NCBI GenBank assembly: GCA_016271365.2
Contig: JADMNL010000022.1
Span: 221,750,501 to 221,814,500, forward strand
Length of the DNA stretch: 64,000 nt
From: Neoceratodus forsteri
Taxonomy: Eukaryota > Chordata > Ceratodontiformes > Ceratodontidae
Direction: 5' to 3'
Shown: piece after piece, positions 46,318-56,429 of the stretch
How the letters are laid out: every line of letters starts with the position of its first letter
Position numbering within the stretch: position 1 is the stretch's first letter
Notes under the pieces: generated by a model
What the model saw: the letters and a program-made list of their open reading frames with translations, nothing else
What the model was told of the DNA's origin: nothing
The model's database searches: none
Program-made: the position numbers and the translations under genes

Positions 46318-46812
46318 GGCAGTTCAGAGGAGGGCAACTAAAATGGTGCGGGGTCTGCAAGAGAAGCCATATGAGGAGAGACTAAAGGAGCTTAATATGT
46401 ATACCCTTGAGGAAAGGAGGGAGGGAGGGGGGAACATGATAGAAACATTTAAGTACCTCAGTGGAATCAACAAAGTCCAAGAGGGTAGCATCTTTCAGAA
46501 AAAGAGACATGCAAGAATAAGGGGACACAATTTAAAGATAGAGGGGGGGACAGCTCAGGGGCAATGTGAGGAAGTATTTTTTCACAGCGAGAGTGGTGGA
46601 TGCATGGAACAGCCTTCCTGAGGAGGTTGCGGGGTCTAAAACTGTGGGAGAATTCAAGAATGCATGGGACAGACATAAGGACATTTTTGTGGGGGGTAGA
46701 AAGAAATAGGCTGTTGGTTAAATAGGATCTGCAGCTTATCCTCTAGGTAGGGAAATGGGCAGACTAGGTGAGCTGAGCGATCCTTATCTGCCATCAAAGT
46801 CTATGTTTCTAT
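46318..46812 (+). mobile_element. CR1 3' fragment nested inside another CR1
   Basis: Starts [20 protein letters not shown], the C-terminus of ORF2, and ends in the 3'UTR (TTATCTGCCATCAAAGTC, 46784) plus TATGTTTCTATG. The host endonuclease can be read across it: HMM before and DSLQGEGLKQLV after. A ~495-bp 3' end of one CR1 therefore landed in the endonuclease of another. The duplication is at most ATGT. Confidence 0.87.
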
Positions 46813-48534
46813 GTGGATTCCCTGCAAGGGGAAGGCCTCAAACAACTGGTACAACAACCCAAAAGAGACAGGGCTATCCTAGATCTAGTACTGATGAATA
46901 GGGAAAGGATCACAGATCTCCAGGTAGAAAGTCACCTGGGGACCAGTGACAATCACATGGTATGGTTCAATTTGGTCACAAGAACTAAATCATCCCATTC
47001 CAAGACAAAAATATGGGACTTCAGAGGAGCTGACTTTGACAAGATTGCTAACAGAGTTAAGCTAGCCCTGGCAAAAAGAAATACAGGTGAGGTGGTACAG
47101 GCAAAGTGGGCAAGCATTAATTGTGCAATACTTGAAGCAACATCCCATTGTGTTAGAGAGAAAAAGAAGTGCAAAAGAAGAAGGAAACCACTTTGGTTCT
47201 CAAAAACAGTAGCAGAAAAGGTCAGAGCCAAAAGGCTGGCCTTCAGGAAATATAAGGGAACACAGCGGGATGAAGACAGGGAGGCACACCAAACTTCCCT
47301 AAGGGAAGCAGGGAAGGCAGAAAGGCAGGCAAAGGCCCAAACCAAGGAAACACTAGCACAAACAGTAAAAGAAGGTGACAAGACTTTCTATAGATACATT
47401 AGTGAAAGGAGAAAGTCCAGAGGTAGTATTACTAAGATCAAAGGAGATAACGGGGTGTGTGAGGAGGAGGAGGAGGACCATGTAAAAGCATCTATCCTAA
47501 ATAGACACTTCTACTCAGTATTTACTGAAAAGAAGGTAGGGCAGGGCCCACAGCTCAGCACCATGAACACAGGGGGGAGGGAGGTGTGCAGTAGTCCCTT
47601 CACCTTAGAAAGGGTCCTACAAGAGCTCGATAAGCTCAGGGTGGACAAGACAATGGGACCTGATAGCATACATCCCAGGCCACTAAAGGAGCTAAGGGTG
47701 GAACTAGCAGAGCCATTATTAGAACTGTTTAGTGAGTCTCTGAACATAGGAGAGGTTCCAGAAGACTGGAGAAGGGCTCATGTGATCCTGCTCCACACGA
47801 GGGGTAGCAGGGAGGAGGCAGGGAACTACAGACCAGTCAGTCTTACCTCAATAGTGGGCAAGATTATGGAGGCACTCCTTAAGGAAGGAATAGTGCAACA
47901 CCTGGAATCCATAGGAGCACAGGATCCAAGACAGCATGGGTTTACAAAAGGAAGGTCCTGTCAAACTAATCTCATAGATTTCTTCGACTGGGCAACCAGC
48001 GTGGTGGACCAAGGGGGAGCAGTTGATGTCACCTACCTTGACTTCAGCAAGGTTTTTGATACTGTTGCACATAGAAGATTGATTAATAAGCTGGGTAGGC
48101 TCAGGGTGGGTCAGAAGTTGGTCAACTGGGTGGCAAACTGGTTGACCGGCAGAAAACAGAGAGTGGTGGTAAATGGTATACAGTCAGAAGAGATGCAAGT
48201 CACAAGTGGGGTGCCTCAAGGATCAGTCCTGGGGTCTGTCCTCTTCAACATCTTCATCAGTGACATTGCAGATGGACTGGAGGGTAAGGTTTTTCTCTTC
48301 ACAGTTAACACAAAGATCTGCAACAGAGTAGATGATCCAGATGGGGTGGGCAGAATGCGAAGAGATCTGGATAAAGTAGCAAAATGGTCAGAAGAGTGGC
48401 AACTGAGGTTTAATGCAAAGAAGTGCAAGATCATGCACATAGGGAAGAGAAACCCTGAAGCCACCTATAGGCTGGGAAGGGAGTTGCTGGCAGGGAAGAA
48501 AAAGACTTGGACATCATCATCACCGATGATCTGA
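46813..48534 (+). pseudogene. CR1 ORF2 endonuclease C-terminus and RT, 573 codons open
   Basis: The longest open frame in the window. Endonuclease end: ILDLVLMNRERITDLQVE and HLGTSDNHMVWFNL (residues ~20-60). Then a basic linker (KKCKRRRKPLWFSKTVAEKV), RT blocks TMGPDSIHPRPLKELRVELA (~280), NYRPVSLTSIVGKIMEALLK (~340), HGFTKGRSCQTNLIDFFDW (~375), VTYLDFSKVFDTVAHRRLIN (~405) and SGVPQGSVLGSVLFNIF (~465). The FADD box reads FTVN (about residue 497, VFLFTVNTKIC), so both catalytic aspartates are gone although the frame is open. The frame ends after a shift near 48500. Confidence 0.85.
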
Positions 48535-48850
48535 AATCATCCAAGCAGACCACTAAAGCAGTAGGTAAGGCTAGGGGGATGTTGAGGTGTATTAGTAGGG
48601 GTATCACAAGTTGGAAGAGGGAGGTAATAATCCTGGTTAGGCCCCATCTGCAGTACTGTGTGCAGTACTGGAGGCCACACCTTCACAAGAACATTAACCA
48701 AATTGAGGCAGTCCAGAGAAGGGCAACCAAAATGGTGCAGGGACTGCATCAGAAAACATATGAGGACAGATTAACAGAGCTCAGTATGTATACCCTAGAG
48801 CATAGAAGGGAGAGAGGTGATATGATTGAAACATTCAAACACCTTAAAGG
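48507..48850 (+). pseudogene. CR1 ORF2 C-terminal part
   Basis: DDLKSSKQTTKAVGKARGML, CISRGITSWKREVII, VRPHLQYCVQYWRPHLHKN, and ERGDMIETFKHLKG, which is cut by the MITE at 48848. The frame resumes after it with INKV wording (49270-49281) and FFTDRVVDAWNCLP (49383-49425). Confidence 0.82.
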
Positions 48851-49263
48851 GAAACACTGGAAAAGTTGCAGCTTTATCCAGGCACTACAAACATTCCTGA
48901 TTAGTGCTTTTTGACAGTAACATTTTTTTTTAATTCCTCTAATTGCTTTTGTAGTGATCTAAACAGTGGCCTTCAGCTTTCACTTTCTATTGCTGGCAGC
49001 CACCATTTCAAGAGCAGCAGAGAGCTTCCTGAGCTCACCTTATGCTAATATGACCAACAAACCAATAGCAGAGGTCAAACAGGCATATTAGCATACAGTG
49101 AGCTCAGAAATCTCACTACTTGCTCATAAAAACTGCTCCAGCAAAAAAAGGAAGTTGTTAGTAGCAGTTCTAAATAATTTAAAAAGTTGCTACTGTTTGA
49201 AAGCACCTAATTGAGAGTTTCTGTAGTGTCTGAGGAAAGCTGTGCCTTTTCCATTGTATTCCT
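48848..49263. mobile_element. piggyBac-like MITE with TTAA duplication
   Basis: A 416-bp insertion. Ends are inverted: AGGGAAACACTGGAAAAG on the left and CTTTTCCATTGTATTCCT on the right. TTAA flanks both sides (48844-48847, 49264-49267). Removing the element and one TTAA restores the CR1 frame exactly (CTTAAGGGCATTAAC, read L-K-G-I-N). There is a short inner inverted repeat (TATGCTAATATG / CATATTAGCATA). No transposase, so it needed one in trans. Confidence 0.85.
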
Positions 49264-49619
49264 TTAAGGGCATTAACAAGGTGAAATAGTCTAACATGTT
49301 TCAATATAAGAACATTAGCAGGACAAGAGGACACAGCATGAGATTAGAAGGAGGCTGATTAAGGGGTAATGTGAAGAAGTTCTTTTTCACAGATAGGGTG
49401 GTGGATGCATGGAACTGCCTACCTCAGGATGTGGTGGATAGGACTACAGTGCAGGGCTTCAAACAGGTATGGGATAGGCATAAGGAAGCAATACAGATGA
49501 GTATGAATAGATAGGCCATTGACAGAGCAAAGGCCAATGGCACATTTATAAGGTAGAAAAAGAAATGGGAAGACTGGATGGGTCTTGCGGTCCTTATCTG
49601 CCATCTACTTCTATGAGGC

Positions 49620-50168
49620 ATCAGTAAGACATGCCTGAACCCAAGGAAGTTCCTTAACCTCTGGAACAATTCCAGCTGGACAAATGACCAGAGACCCTTT
49701 CTGTGGGAGGGCTGGAAGGGGAATCAGATCAGTAGGCTGAGCGACATCTTAATGAGGGATAGGTACACCCTAAACAGCTTCACTTCTTTGCAAGAAAGAT
49801 ACAAGCTGGACAAAGAGGACTTTTGGAGATATTTATAGCTGAGACACATTTATTCGTGATGGATTAAAAGAGGGTGTCCTTGTGTTATATGTCAATCCAA
49901 TGACAGGGCCTCTAATAAGAAACTTTCTTTAGATAGATGGTTACAATTAAAGAGGGGCCTAGCGGGTCAGATTTATAAGTTTATGAAAGAGGACCTGCCA
50001 GACCCCTCTTTGCCTGCCAAAGGGAAATGGCAAAGTATGCTGGGCTCTTATATAACAGTGGATGAGTGGAAAAGTAGTTGGATTACAGCTAAAAAATCCT
50101 GTGGAGATCCCCAGAACATTCTCATCCAAAATAAAATACGACACCTCTGGTACCACACTCCTGCAGCC
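49620..50168 (+). pseudogene. L1 ORF2 C-terminal domain, first part
   Basis: CLNPRKFLNLWNNSSWTN (49631-49684), FLWEGWKGNQISRLSDILM (49699-49755) and DKEDFWRYL then a stop (49836). Another frame carries VDEWKSSWITAKKSCG (50061-50105) and IRHLWYHTPAALQTS (50137-50180). Interrupted by repeat R at 50177. Confidence 0.78.
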
Positions 50169-50910
50169 CTACAAACAAGCATTTGTCAATGCTGAATGTT
50201 GCTTGCTTGTATGTGCTGTTTAGGTATTTGGAAGTCATTGGAGTGCAAATATTGAAAATTCACGAACTTACGAGCGTGCATAGGAACTGCGAAACGCACG
50301 CTTGTAAAACAGTCATTTTTAGGAATTTTTTCACCAAATTTTCAATATAGCTATTTTAAGACCTCTGCTCATGAACAGTGTCACTGTGATTTTCTTAATT
50401 GTCCCATACATGGATTTCGCACACCGACTGAACCATTGTGTGCTACATGGCAGTGAAACACATTTTGGGCAAGATGTGAAAAATGACAGCTGTACTGCTC
50501 ATAAGGTGGTGTGGTAAAATGGCAATGTTGGAAATCTGGAGTGAAAATATTCAAAACTGGCAAACTTACGAGCGTGCGTAGGAACTGCACAATGCGCACT
50601 CATAAAACCATCAGTTTTAGGAATTGTTTCACCAAATTTTCAACATAGACTTTTTGAGAGCCCACCTTATGAACACTGGCAGTGATGTTTCATTAATCGG
50701 CCCTGAAAGGTGATTTTGCGCAGTGATGGCGAAATTACCCTTCGGGCCTGATTAATGCCATGACTGCAAGAATTCATGAGGAAGGGACCCAAAAACCCCA
50801 TGTTGAAAATTTGCGCCCAAAATTCCCCAAAATGCCTGAGATATGCAACTAAGTTGAAAAAATCCTATTTATTCCATTATACAGCTTACCGGCATTTCCT
50901 CTGTTTGCAG

Positions 50911-50975
50911 TCAGCTTTGAAGAGTGCAGACGTGTTCCTGAGTCCACCCGATGATCGTCGCGCTGAGTTCCAGAG
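50911..50975 (+). other. Exon-like block in repeat R
   Basis: Preceded by a pyrimidine-rich TTTCCTCTGTTTGCAG (acceptor-like) and followed by GTAAGTAT (donor-like). The same order (TTTCTTCAG, GCTTTGAAGAGTGCAGAC, GTAAGTAT) stands at 26593-26681 in the other copy. TTTACAG follows downstream in both (51061-51068, 26810-26817). This could be a remnant exon of a gene carried by the element, or coincidence retained by common descent. Confidence 0.4.
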
Positions 50976-51104
50976 GTAAGTATGGGGTGGGGGTGTGGGG
51001 AGGCAGGGTGCGCAGTGAGTGGGTGCGGATGGGGCAGTGAGACTGCGAGGAACCTTTTTTATTTACAGTTTTTTTTTTTTTTTTTTTTAAATTAAGACAA
51101 CGCT

Positions 51105-51415
51105 GGGACGCTTGCCACGCTGAAGTTAGCTCCCAGCGTGGCAGCTGGAAAGGCTGTTTGGGAGGGCTGGAGCTAATGGGGGATTGAGCACCCCCATTGG
51201 CTATAACAAGATTTGCCACGCTGGGGTGGGCTCGCAGCATCTCACCTGGAAAGGTTTTGGGGGGGTGTGCAGCCGTGGAGCCAACGGGGGATTGGGCACC
51301 CCCATTGGCTATAACATTTTTTGCCATGCTGGGATGGGCTGCCAGCATGGTACCTGGGCAGATTTTGTTGGGGGGGCATGGAGCCGACTGGGGATTGGGC
51401 ACCCCCGTCGGCCAT
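51105..51415 (+). repeat. ~109-bp tandem repeat, three units
   Basis: GCACCCCCATTGGCTATAAC at 51188 and 51297, and GCACCCCCGTCGGCCATA at 51400. Each unit also carries TTGCCA(C/T)GCTGG and GGGGATTG. G-rich and degenerate. Confidence 0.85.
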
Positions 51416-51603
51416 ACAGTGTGTGGGGGAGGGAGCGCATCAGCACACAACATGCGTGCTTGCATGTGTGTGTGTGTGTGGGGGGGGAGAGCTCTTCTCA
51501 CTGAAGCAGAGCTCTCCCTTTCAACTGTATGCCACTGCATTTTCGACTGCTGTCATAGAATGCTGCAGCAGTCAATGGAGGAACTGTGGCCGTGCCTGCA
51601 AAC

Positions 51604-52080
51604 TCAGTGACTGAATTGGAAGATGGGGTGCCACACCTCTGAAAACTCGGATGATGGCACTATGTTTCTTGCACATGCGTGCAAGCAACATAAAAATGGG
51701 CTTAACACTGGATGACATATGTTGGAGATGTGATTCTAAAGGAGCAGACCTGCTATATGTGATTTGGCAATGTGACCCCATTCATTCCTTTTGATCTGAA
51801 GTAATTAAATGCTGCTTCATTATTCTTGGCTACCAGGTCCCCAATTTGCTAATGTTCTGGGTCCTGGGGATCCTCCCTTCTGGGTGGAGACTACTGTGCC
51901 CACACCTCACATGGCTTTTGCAGGCCTCTGTGGAAGCCAAATGGCTCCTACTTTATAAGTGGTGAACCAAGGAGGTCCCCTCCCTCACGGCTTGGCTGGT
52001 GGCTATGGCTAAACTGGCTAGCTACTCCAGGCTTATGCATCTAGCCAATGACACCCTGCAAACCCACTTGGATAGATAGA
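51604..52080 (+). pseudogene. L1 ORF2 C-terminal domain, zinc-finger end
   Basis: MGLTLDDICWRCDSKGADLL with IWQCDP (51688-51775) matches the Cys-rich end of L1 ORF2 (C-X2-C, later His and Cys; here the His place is Tyr). It continues to ANDTLQTHLDR (52048-52080). Small shifts and stops. Confidence 0.78.
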
Positions 52081-52429
52081 CCCCTTTTATGTACTATATT
52101 CAGTGCTCATCCCCTACTTCCATTGTCCCCCTAAGCAAGGACACGCTAAAGCCCCCTTGATGGCCACACCCTACTTCATCCCCAAGCCCCTCGCCACTAA
52201 TAGCATATAGGTTGGAGAAAGACTCCCCTCCTACAGTGCCACTCTTCCCTAGATATCCTCTTGCTCTTCTACTATTTAGCCAGACTTGTCCCACATCTAT
52301 ATTGTCAGTTTCATGTTTTATGCAATGTATGTGACTTCTTGACTGTGATTCAATGTGTATTGTATGTATTGTATGAATTGTTGCTTGTATTTCCATTACT
52401 GTTAAGCTATATGTTGTGATTCTATAATT

Positions 52430-52435
52430 CAATAA
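52430..52435 (+). terminator. L1 polyadenylation signal
   Basis: AATAAA followed by AATTTAACTG and then the target duplication. The poly(A) is very short. Confidence 0.6.
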
Positions 52436-52447
52436 AAAATTTAACTG

Positions 52448-52459
52448 CAAATTAAAAAC
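52448..52459 (+). repeat. L1 target-site duplication, right
   Basis: CAAATTAAAAAC, identical to 37722-37733. Confidence 0.85.
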
Positions 52460-52639
52460 GTGTTGGACATGAAAACTTGTACATGTTTATATCTACTTAT
52501 TCTGGTAAGTCCACAAAATTCTGCAAAAGTAAACTGGTGAAACATTTTCAAACAAATCATCATTTTTTCACAAATGCAGAAAATGGAATTCCACACATTT
52601 TTGCTTGTAAATTTTTAATTTCACCCACCGCTGGTTAGA

Positions 52640-53480
52640 GTTGTGAAAGAAACATAACTAGGACAAGCAAGCAATAAGACTGGAAGAGGAAAAAGGAGAA
52701 AGAGAGACTGATGACTCTGCAAGTACTGTGGAGAGAGATGTAAACAGGGTTAACACAAATAAGAAGGCATCCACGGGTAGAACCATCATGAAGAGCAAGT
52801 GGAAGGGAGTAAACATGAATGCCAGGCAATAAAATCAGTGAGCTCCCAACTATGGCAACAGAGGCATGTACAGTAGAGACAGTGCAGCCTTGACAGACAT
52901 GAGCAACTGGGAACAAGTTGGCACTCCAATTTTGGGCTAAACCCTATTCAGGGAGGATAGAGGGAAGGCTACAGAGGACTCTGCTATTAAGGACAAAAGA
53001 AGGTAGAATCAAATGCAGGATGCAACTAAAAAAGGGGGTGATCAGAATAAGAGTGGTTTATAGGCTGCCAAGTGAAAGTGAGGAAGGAGACAAAGAGTTG
53101 GGGAAGAAGATCAGAAAGGGGCTGCAAGGGGTAAAGTAGTTGTAGCGGGGACCTAGATGTGCTGGACATAGACAGGCAGCTCCTGTTGCTAGAAGTGGGA
53201 GAAGTCAGTCACTATCACACATCATGCAGGACTGTTTCCTAGTGCAGTGGGTGAGGGAACTAACCAGTTAAGAGACTATCCTTGGCCAGGTACTGACAAA
53301 CATGGAGATGGTAGAAGGAGTTTAGGTTAGGGAACCCCTGGGATCCCACAAGCACAGTGCAGTGTGGTTAGAGATAACCACAGAAATAGATCAATTATCA
53401 TCTAGAGTTGTGATCCTGGACCTTAGAAGGGAAGAGTTTGGCAGGATAAGGTAATTGATTAAGGACAAACTGGTGGGACT
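52640..53480 (+). pseudogene. CR1 endonuclease remnant
   Basis: IRIRVVYRLP near 53040-53070 (the VYRPP block), then QDCFLVQWVRELT (53229-53267), LGQVLTNMEMVEGV (53283-53325), EPLGSHKHSAVWLEIT (53330-53380, from the SDH block) and VVILDLRREEFGRIR (53410-53455). Many stops. The RT is missing, which is unusual because CR1 copies keep the 3' end; something replaced it after about 53480. The 52460-52640 stretch ends in TTTCACCCACCGCTGG and may be another MITE relic. Confidence 0.7.
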
Positions 53481-54278
53481 GAAGGAGGCAGTGGCATTTA
53501 TGTTAAATGGGAATTGTCTTAATAGTCCCCATACCCTTCCCTTAGAACACTTTATACAGCACAGGTCTTGGAGAAATGGCCAGTCATATATTTATTAAAT
53601 TAATTTACACAATGTTGGAGTGGCATACGTAACTGGGGAGATCTCAACAGTCACCTTGGGCCTCCGCACCACATCCAGTGAAGGGCCTTACCCCTTGTGC
53701 AGTCCAAGGGAATGATGTACATCTCTGATTTGGTACCCAAACACCAGGAGCGTGGAGGTCATTGAAAAGGTGGCAAGCAACCACCACTGTCTGCTGGCAC
53801 TGCTCCCTCAGACAAGGCCAATGAAGTTGAACTGTGACACCCCTAAATGGCGACCAGGTCTTGTAGTCCCACTGACTTTATGCTGACCAATGAAGAAGAA
53901 TACTTCAGAAGAATTCAACTCATTCCCGTCTTCCCCTTGTACCATTGCTATGAGAGACTCCCAAGCTGCCACAGGACGAATGCAGTCTGACCCCTGAAGC
54001 AGCTCACTCCAATTGCTGCTCCAAGACCTGATGAAAAGACTCTAGCAACAATTGCCAGCCATTGCCCCATAATTGCACACCATCCTTAGAGCACAGTCCC
54101 TGTTATAAGGTGCCAGTATCACAGCATCAAACCATGGTTCCCTCAATGGAGTTGCTAAATGGCCACATCTGTCTATTGATGTATATGATATGCATGCTTC
54201 GTCCATAGCTTTATAGTCCACAGCATGCTACCAGTTATGCCTTTGAATTATGTGGGGCCAAATAAATTTAATCCCTTG
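53481..54278. other. Unassigned, possibly part of the DIRS/Ngaro-like element
   Basis: No clear protein. It lies downstream (on the minus strand) of the SGNH fragment at 54650-55300 and could be its 3' region. The phrase GGCGACCAGGTCTTGTAGTC at 53848 is not a known signal to me. Confidence 0.3.
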
Positions 54279-54642
54279 TAGTGTTGTACTGAATTTTCAA
54301 ATTCCGGCAGAATGAAATTCCACAGAACATTAAAAATTCCGTAAAATACCACCAGAAATGGAATGGCAGAATTCTGCAGCATAAAATAGTTGCAGAATGA
54401 TTTTCTGCAGAAAAATCACTGTTCCGTGGAATATTATTCCACAGATCGCAACATTTTCTATGGAAATTGTTGTGGAATCAATTTCCATGGGGAAAAATGC
54501 TGTTTCACGTAATATTATTCTACAGATCACAGTAGGTGGAATTCTGCAGATGAGCAAGTGAAATTCTGACAGAAGTTCAATCGGCAGAATGGTCATTCTG
54601 CACTAATTCTGCCAACAGAATTTCATGTTCCACACAACACTA
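54279..54642. mobile_element. hAT-like MITE, copy 1
   Basis: Ends TAGTGTTGTACTGAATTTTC and ...TTCCACACAACACTA are inverted. The 8-bp flanks ATCCCTTG and TTCCCTAG match at 6 of 8. The body (364 bp) is full of GGAATTCTGCAGA and TGGAATATTATTCCA words and matches 60103-60481 along its whole length. Non-coding. Confidence 0.8.
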
Positions 54643-54649
54643 TTCCCTA

Positions 54650-55300
54650 GCCATTATTCTGTAATGGATCATAAGTTCTAATGGATCGTAAGTCCTCCTT
54701 CATCCTAAGGAGTCTAAAGTCGTTCTTGCCTAGATGAATTAGTAAACTGTCCAGTGAACTTCCCTGATGTGCTTCCACCATCAGCCTAGGGAGAAGTTCT
54801 CCCCAACACATGCCTCGCTTTCCCAACCAGCAGATCTGCACCTTCTGATTTGGAATTGCTAGGTTCTCCCCAGGTTGATGCCACGCTCACTCTGCAGCCC
54901 GGTGGATGAAGGAGTGTCCACAGATCCAGACTTGTTTGGAACCATGAGGAGTACCTGGAAAACAATAAGACAATGTGAAAGGTGTGGTCATACATAATGC
55001 AAAAAAACTTGGGACCTCCACCAACCCAAATCCTGGATTTGCCCATCTGTGAGCCCTCAGGTTTTGTCAGTTGTTGGTGACCCAGTCCTGAAGAAATCAA
55101 TATTATATTCTTTGACATTCAACCCAGCCTGCTGGGCTGCCAAACTCAAGATATACCTGAGTTGGTAGGCCATTACTGGCTTTCCATCTGCAGGCCACTG
55201 AAGCCACCCCCTCAGATGGGTGAAGGGATATGTAGTCAGACACCAAGGACTTTATATCCCATGTTTACCCCACCACAAACTTGACAGTGCACCAGCAGCC
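54650..55300 (-). pseudogene. SGNH-hydrolase fragment of a DIRS/Ngaro-like retroelement
   Basis: On the minus strand, ICGHSFIHRAAE (about 54890-54925; Ser block GHS) leads to QICWLGKRGMCWGELLP (54788-54842) and SLLIHLGKNDF (54710-54745; Asn block). This wording (WLG-G-W...LLP, then LxIHLGxND) is typical of the hydrolase domain in vertebrate tyrosine-recombinase retroelements such as Ngaro. An acceptor-like TTGTTTTCCAG precedes the block at about 54957. The recombinase, RT and terminal repeats are not seen. The frame is broken. Confidence 0.6.
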
Positions 55301-55559
55301 TATGCCTCTTTGGTCACTTTTGCTTTTGTTGAGCTGGAATAAAAAAAATTCATTTGTGAATGACAGCTTACAGTAGTCACACAGCAAGCCAATTGGTTGA
55401 CAGTGTCAACGAATGGGATTGTGATGTATACTGCACACTGTCATTGACAGTTCAATTGGCAGGCAGCGATGGAGGTGAGAGGGGGGGCTGTGCAGCTCAC
55501 TGACCAGTGGCAGGTGCTGTGGTGGGGGGAGAGAAGTGGGTTGTGATACTGGAGTGGGT

Positions 55560-55790
55560 GGGAGGTTGGAAGGACCACTACACTATGGAAAAGGGGTGCT
55601 GTTTTTTGTATAATGGGATCATAACCGAGTTGGGGGAGGGACCACTACCACTATGGAACAGGGATTTGTTTACTTTTATTTTAATGGGATCAGGGACAGG
55701 GTGGAGGGAGGGTCCACTATACTATGGAAAAGGGATTTTTTTGAATTATTATGGGGATATGGGACTGGAGTGAGGGGGGGCTGCATTACC
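55560..55790 (+). repeat. ~72-bp tandem repeat related to the fold-back arms at 0.5-1.9 kb
   Basis: Three units with CCACTA...ACTATGGAAAAGGG, T/A-rich spacer, ATGGGAT and G-rich end. The order resembles the right arm of the element at 1735-1875 (ACCACTAGACACCAGGGATT, TATATTTTTTTACATTGG, GGGGGG). Confidence 0.55.
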
Positions 55791-55871
55791 TCAGCAACCC
55801 TCTATGTTTTGTGGGGAGTACCGCCAGGATTTTCACAGCGGCAATTTGCTCCACTCAATGGCCTTTGCAAA

Positions 55872-56178
55872 AAATCCCCTAGGAAGTGGCTGGTGCCCTG
55901 ACGTCAAGGCGTAACCAATGTCTGCCATCCCCCACTCCTTCTCTCTACTCCTCAGTGCCTGTTGTATCTCAGGTGTCCACCAGAGATCAGCAGAGCACTG
56001 AACAGGGACCCCTGTCCCTCCCCAGGAGAGGAGAGCTGTCCTCCGGATGCTCAATCCTCTCCCTCCCCTGCCGACCCCCAGCAACCTGGGCTCATTCCTG
56101 AACATGGGTTACCAGTGTGCCGCGAGGTGTGGCGTCCAGTGCCTCAACCCTCAGCACCACCGGGCCGGTGTGCCTCCT
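55872..56178 (-). mobile_element. Long SINE family, copy 3, 3'-truncated
   Basis: On the minus strand it starts ...CCGGCCCGGTGGTGCTGAGG and includes GAGGCACTGGACGCC...CACACCTCG and ATGTTCAGGAATGAGCCCAG, matching 20466-20550 closely. The tail part is lost or too diverged after about 55872. Confidence 0.78.
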
Positions 56179-56429
56179 ACATTAACAATGTTCTGTCCCA
56201 GTCCCCTTCCCTTACTGGTCTGGATACCTTCTCTGTGCCAAAAACAAACTAAATGATGAAATCTGGTGGTTTTCCACAATAAAAAGGCGGGCTACCGTTG
56301 AGGCTTTATCTTTATATCTTACCACTGACTTATGTACAGAGATTCTAGGTAGGTAGCTAAAAACTTTATTTTTATACAGGAAATGCATGTCATTTGGACT
56401 TTACAGTCCAATTTACAAGACAGTCCTAT

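Larger units (their letters stand above)
43860..49614 (+). mobile_element. CR1 LINE, full-length type, nested in L1
   Basis: 5'UTR-like sequence (43860-44650, with repeated CTGATTCAAATTGT), ORF1 (44650-45640), ORF2 (45830-48850, continuing 49268-49440), and 3'UTR ending TTATCTGCCATCTACTTCTATGA (49596-49618). L1 ORF2 resumes at 49620 (LNPRKFLNLWNNSSW). Two younger insertions sit inside: a CR1 fragment (46318-46812) and a piggyBac-like MITE (48848-49263). The exact 5' boundary is uncertain: L1-like coding fades near 43855. Confidence 0.82.
50177..51595 (+). repeat. Dispersed repeat R, copy 2, inserted in L1
   Basis: 1419 bp between CTACAAAC (50169-50176) and CTGCAAAC (51596-51603), a likely 8-bp duplication with one mismatch; L1 ORF2 reads on both sides. 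Tandem units of ~297 bp: AACTTACGAGCGTGC(A/G)TAGGAACTGC at 50266 and 50563. Then the exon-like block (50911-50975), poly-T, and a ~109-bp tandem repeat (51105-51415). The ends are not inverted copies of each other. Confidence 0.8.
37734..52447 (+). mobile_element. L1-type LINE, nearly full length, expanded by nested insertions
   Basis: The 12-bp repeat CAAATTAAAAAC flanks it exactly (37722-37733 and 52448-52459). Inside, in order: 5'UTR (37734-38067), ORF1 (38068-38787), an unusually long inter-ORF region, ORF2 endonuclease (40473-41214), linker (to 41824), RT (42414-43860), C-terminal domain (49620-50176 and 51604-52080) and 3'UTR with AATAAA (52430). Removing the insertions at 41825-42413, 43860-49614 and 50177-51595 leaves about 7.3 kb, a normal L1 length plus the long spacer. 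Confidence 0.85.

Noticed and set aside
51184..51614. Three overlapping ORFs of 97-137 codons with Gly/Trp-rich peptides.
   Set aside because: They are translations of the 109-bp tandem repeat and a (TG)n tract, with no known domain.
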